Assembly (NCBI GenBank): GCA_017390645.1
Contig: JAFPAZ010000292.1
Span: 1 to 5,572 of the forward strand
Reading direction: 5' to 3'
From: Lachnospiraceae bacterium
GTDB lineage: Bacteria; Bacillota_A; Clostridia; Lachnospirales; Lachnospiraceae
Length of the DNA stretch: 5,572 bases
The position numbers and the translations under genes are program-made. Shown piece after piece: positions 5,198-5,572 of this stretch. Under the pieces are notes generated by a model. That model was not told where the DNA came from. It saw only the letters and a program-made list of their open reading frames with translations, and searched no databases. Position 1 is the first letter of the stretch, and every line of letters starts with the position of its first letter.

Positions 5198-5378
5198 TTT
5201 GTTACTTATAATGTTACAATTTGTATTTCATTCAGGCATTCTTATTTGTTACTTGTAATGTTACAATTTGTATTTCACTCATGCATTCTTGTTTGTTACT
5301 TATATAATGTTACCATTTGCATTTCATTCAGGCATTCTTATTTGTTACTTGTATAATATTATAATTTATATTTAATCC
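5198..5378. repeat. 47-49 bp tandem repeats between the SRP RNA gene and the HD gene
   Basis: Three full copies and one eroded copy lie head to tail: 5198-5244 (47 bp), 5245-5291 (47 bp), 5292-5340 (49 bp) and 5341-~5378, which fades into the SRP RNA 3' end. Each begins TTTGTTACTT on the plus strand and the first three end near GGCATTCTT or TGCATTCTT. Copies 1 and 2 differ at only a few positions; copies 3 and 4 carry an extra TA and more changes. There are no spacers, so this is not CRISPR. On the minus strand the unit resembles the ribosome binding site and start of the HD gene (~5170-5200). Nothing else is visible in this gap. Confidence 0.88.
5352..5363. repeat. 12 bp perfect AT palindrome just downstream of the SRP RNA
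   Basis: TATAATATTATA is its own reverse complement and falls in the eroded fourth repeat copy, 14 bases past the estimated SRP RNA 3' end. It is all A/T, so it may be chance in an AT-rich spacer, a weak processing or termination site, or part of a promoter. Little can be said beyond its position. Confidence 0.4.
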
Positions 5379-5572
5379 ATGCGGTGTGCGTTGTAATACC
5401 TCCATAACCGTTACCTTTACAGTTAACTCAATCCAGGCTACCTTACGGCACATGGGATGATTTACTTAGTGCTGCTTTGTTCCCAACCTGACACGGTTCA
5501 TAAAGTCCCATTGCGCAAGACCCAAACGTCAACGCCACTTATAAAGGGCAGCGCTACAAAGAATATTCCGAA
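5377..5572 (-). ncRNA. ffs: Signal recognition particle RNA (large bacterial type), 3' ~196 nt
   Basis: This is the RNA scaffold of the signal recognition particle, which binds Ffh and targets nascent membrane and secreted proteins to the membrane. Read on the minus strand it follows B. subtilis scRNA closely: GTGGCGTTGACGTTTGGGT, TGCGCAATGGGA, GAACCGTGTCAGG, then AGCAGCACTAAGT, CATGTGCCGTAAGGTAGCC and the late AGTTAACTG...GTAACGGTTA. The Ffh-binding domain (5471-5492) keeps the AGG/AGCA internal loop and a GGAA tetraloop. The distal stem is UUG/CAA instead of UCC/GGA, a pairing-preserving change. About 70-80 nt of the 5' Alu domain lie beyond the right edge. The 3' end near 5377 is estimated from the terminal GCACACCGCATGG, which should pair with the missing 5' end. 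No GC-rich terminator hairpin follows. Confidence 0.95.

Noticed and set aside
5185..5260. Promoter for the HD gene inside the repeats
   Set aside because: TTGTAA and CATTAT-like hexamers recur, but none is paired with a good partner at 16-18 bases; AT-rich sequence alone could give these.
5198..5378. CRISPR array or origin iterons
   Set aside because: Units are contiguous without unique spacers, decay progressively, and resemble the adjacent gene start; no cas or replication gene is present.

Overview
The window is bacterial and looks like Clostridia (Firmicutes). Supporting signs are purine-rich GGAGG-type ribosome binding sites, a large Bacillus-type SRP RNA, a sporulation-type PdaA deacetylase fragment, a TSCPD-domain protein, and a SPASM-type radical SAM enzyme. 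From about 740 to the right end the DNA is AT-rich (sampled lines mostly 32-40% G+C) and would suit a Lachnospiraceae-like genome. The first ~735 bases are clearly richer (two sampled lines 60-62% G+C) with G/C-ending codons. That change sits exactly where one reading frame switches from one protein family to another. All genes lie on the minus strand, so transcription runs right to left.

Left arm (1-~737): the start of a PP2C protein phosphatase, preceded in transcription order by the C-terminal half of RlmN. This is the usual clostridial rlmN-prpC(stp) order. At about 738 the RlmN frame runs without a stop into the N-terminal third of a PdaA-like polysaccharide deacetylase (739-1251). Neither half keeps its catalytic core. 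Together with the composition break, this makes the junction most likely a chimera between two genomes (assembly artefact), or less likely a real recombination.

Middle (1252-4525), in transcription order: a probable promoter, a small TSCPD protein, a radical SAM/SPASM protein, murG (lipid II synthesis), mtnN (MTA/SAH nucleosidase) and the truncated pdaA. Gaps are short or free of obvious terminators until a strong hairpin between mtnN and pdaA. The 3' arm of that hairpin carries the pdaA ribosome binding site. The murG leader holds two overlapping, mutually exclusive inverted repeats and an alternative in-frame GTG start.

Right end (4531-5572): an HD-domain hydrolase with its own terminator, a set of 47-49 bp tandem repeats, and the 3' ~196 nt of the SRP RNA (ffs/scr), whose 5' end is outside the window. 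The start region of the HD gene is itself a diverged copy of the repeat, so the repeats probably arose by duplication of the gene's leader.

No defence system, CRISPR array or mobile element was seen. The most unusual items are the PdaA/RlmN fusion, the leader-derived repeats, and the two structured leaders (pdaA, murG).
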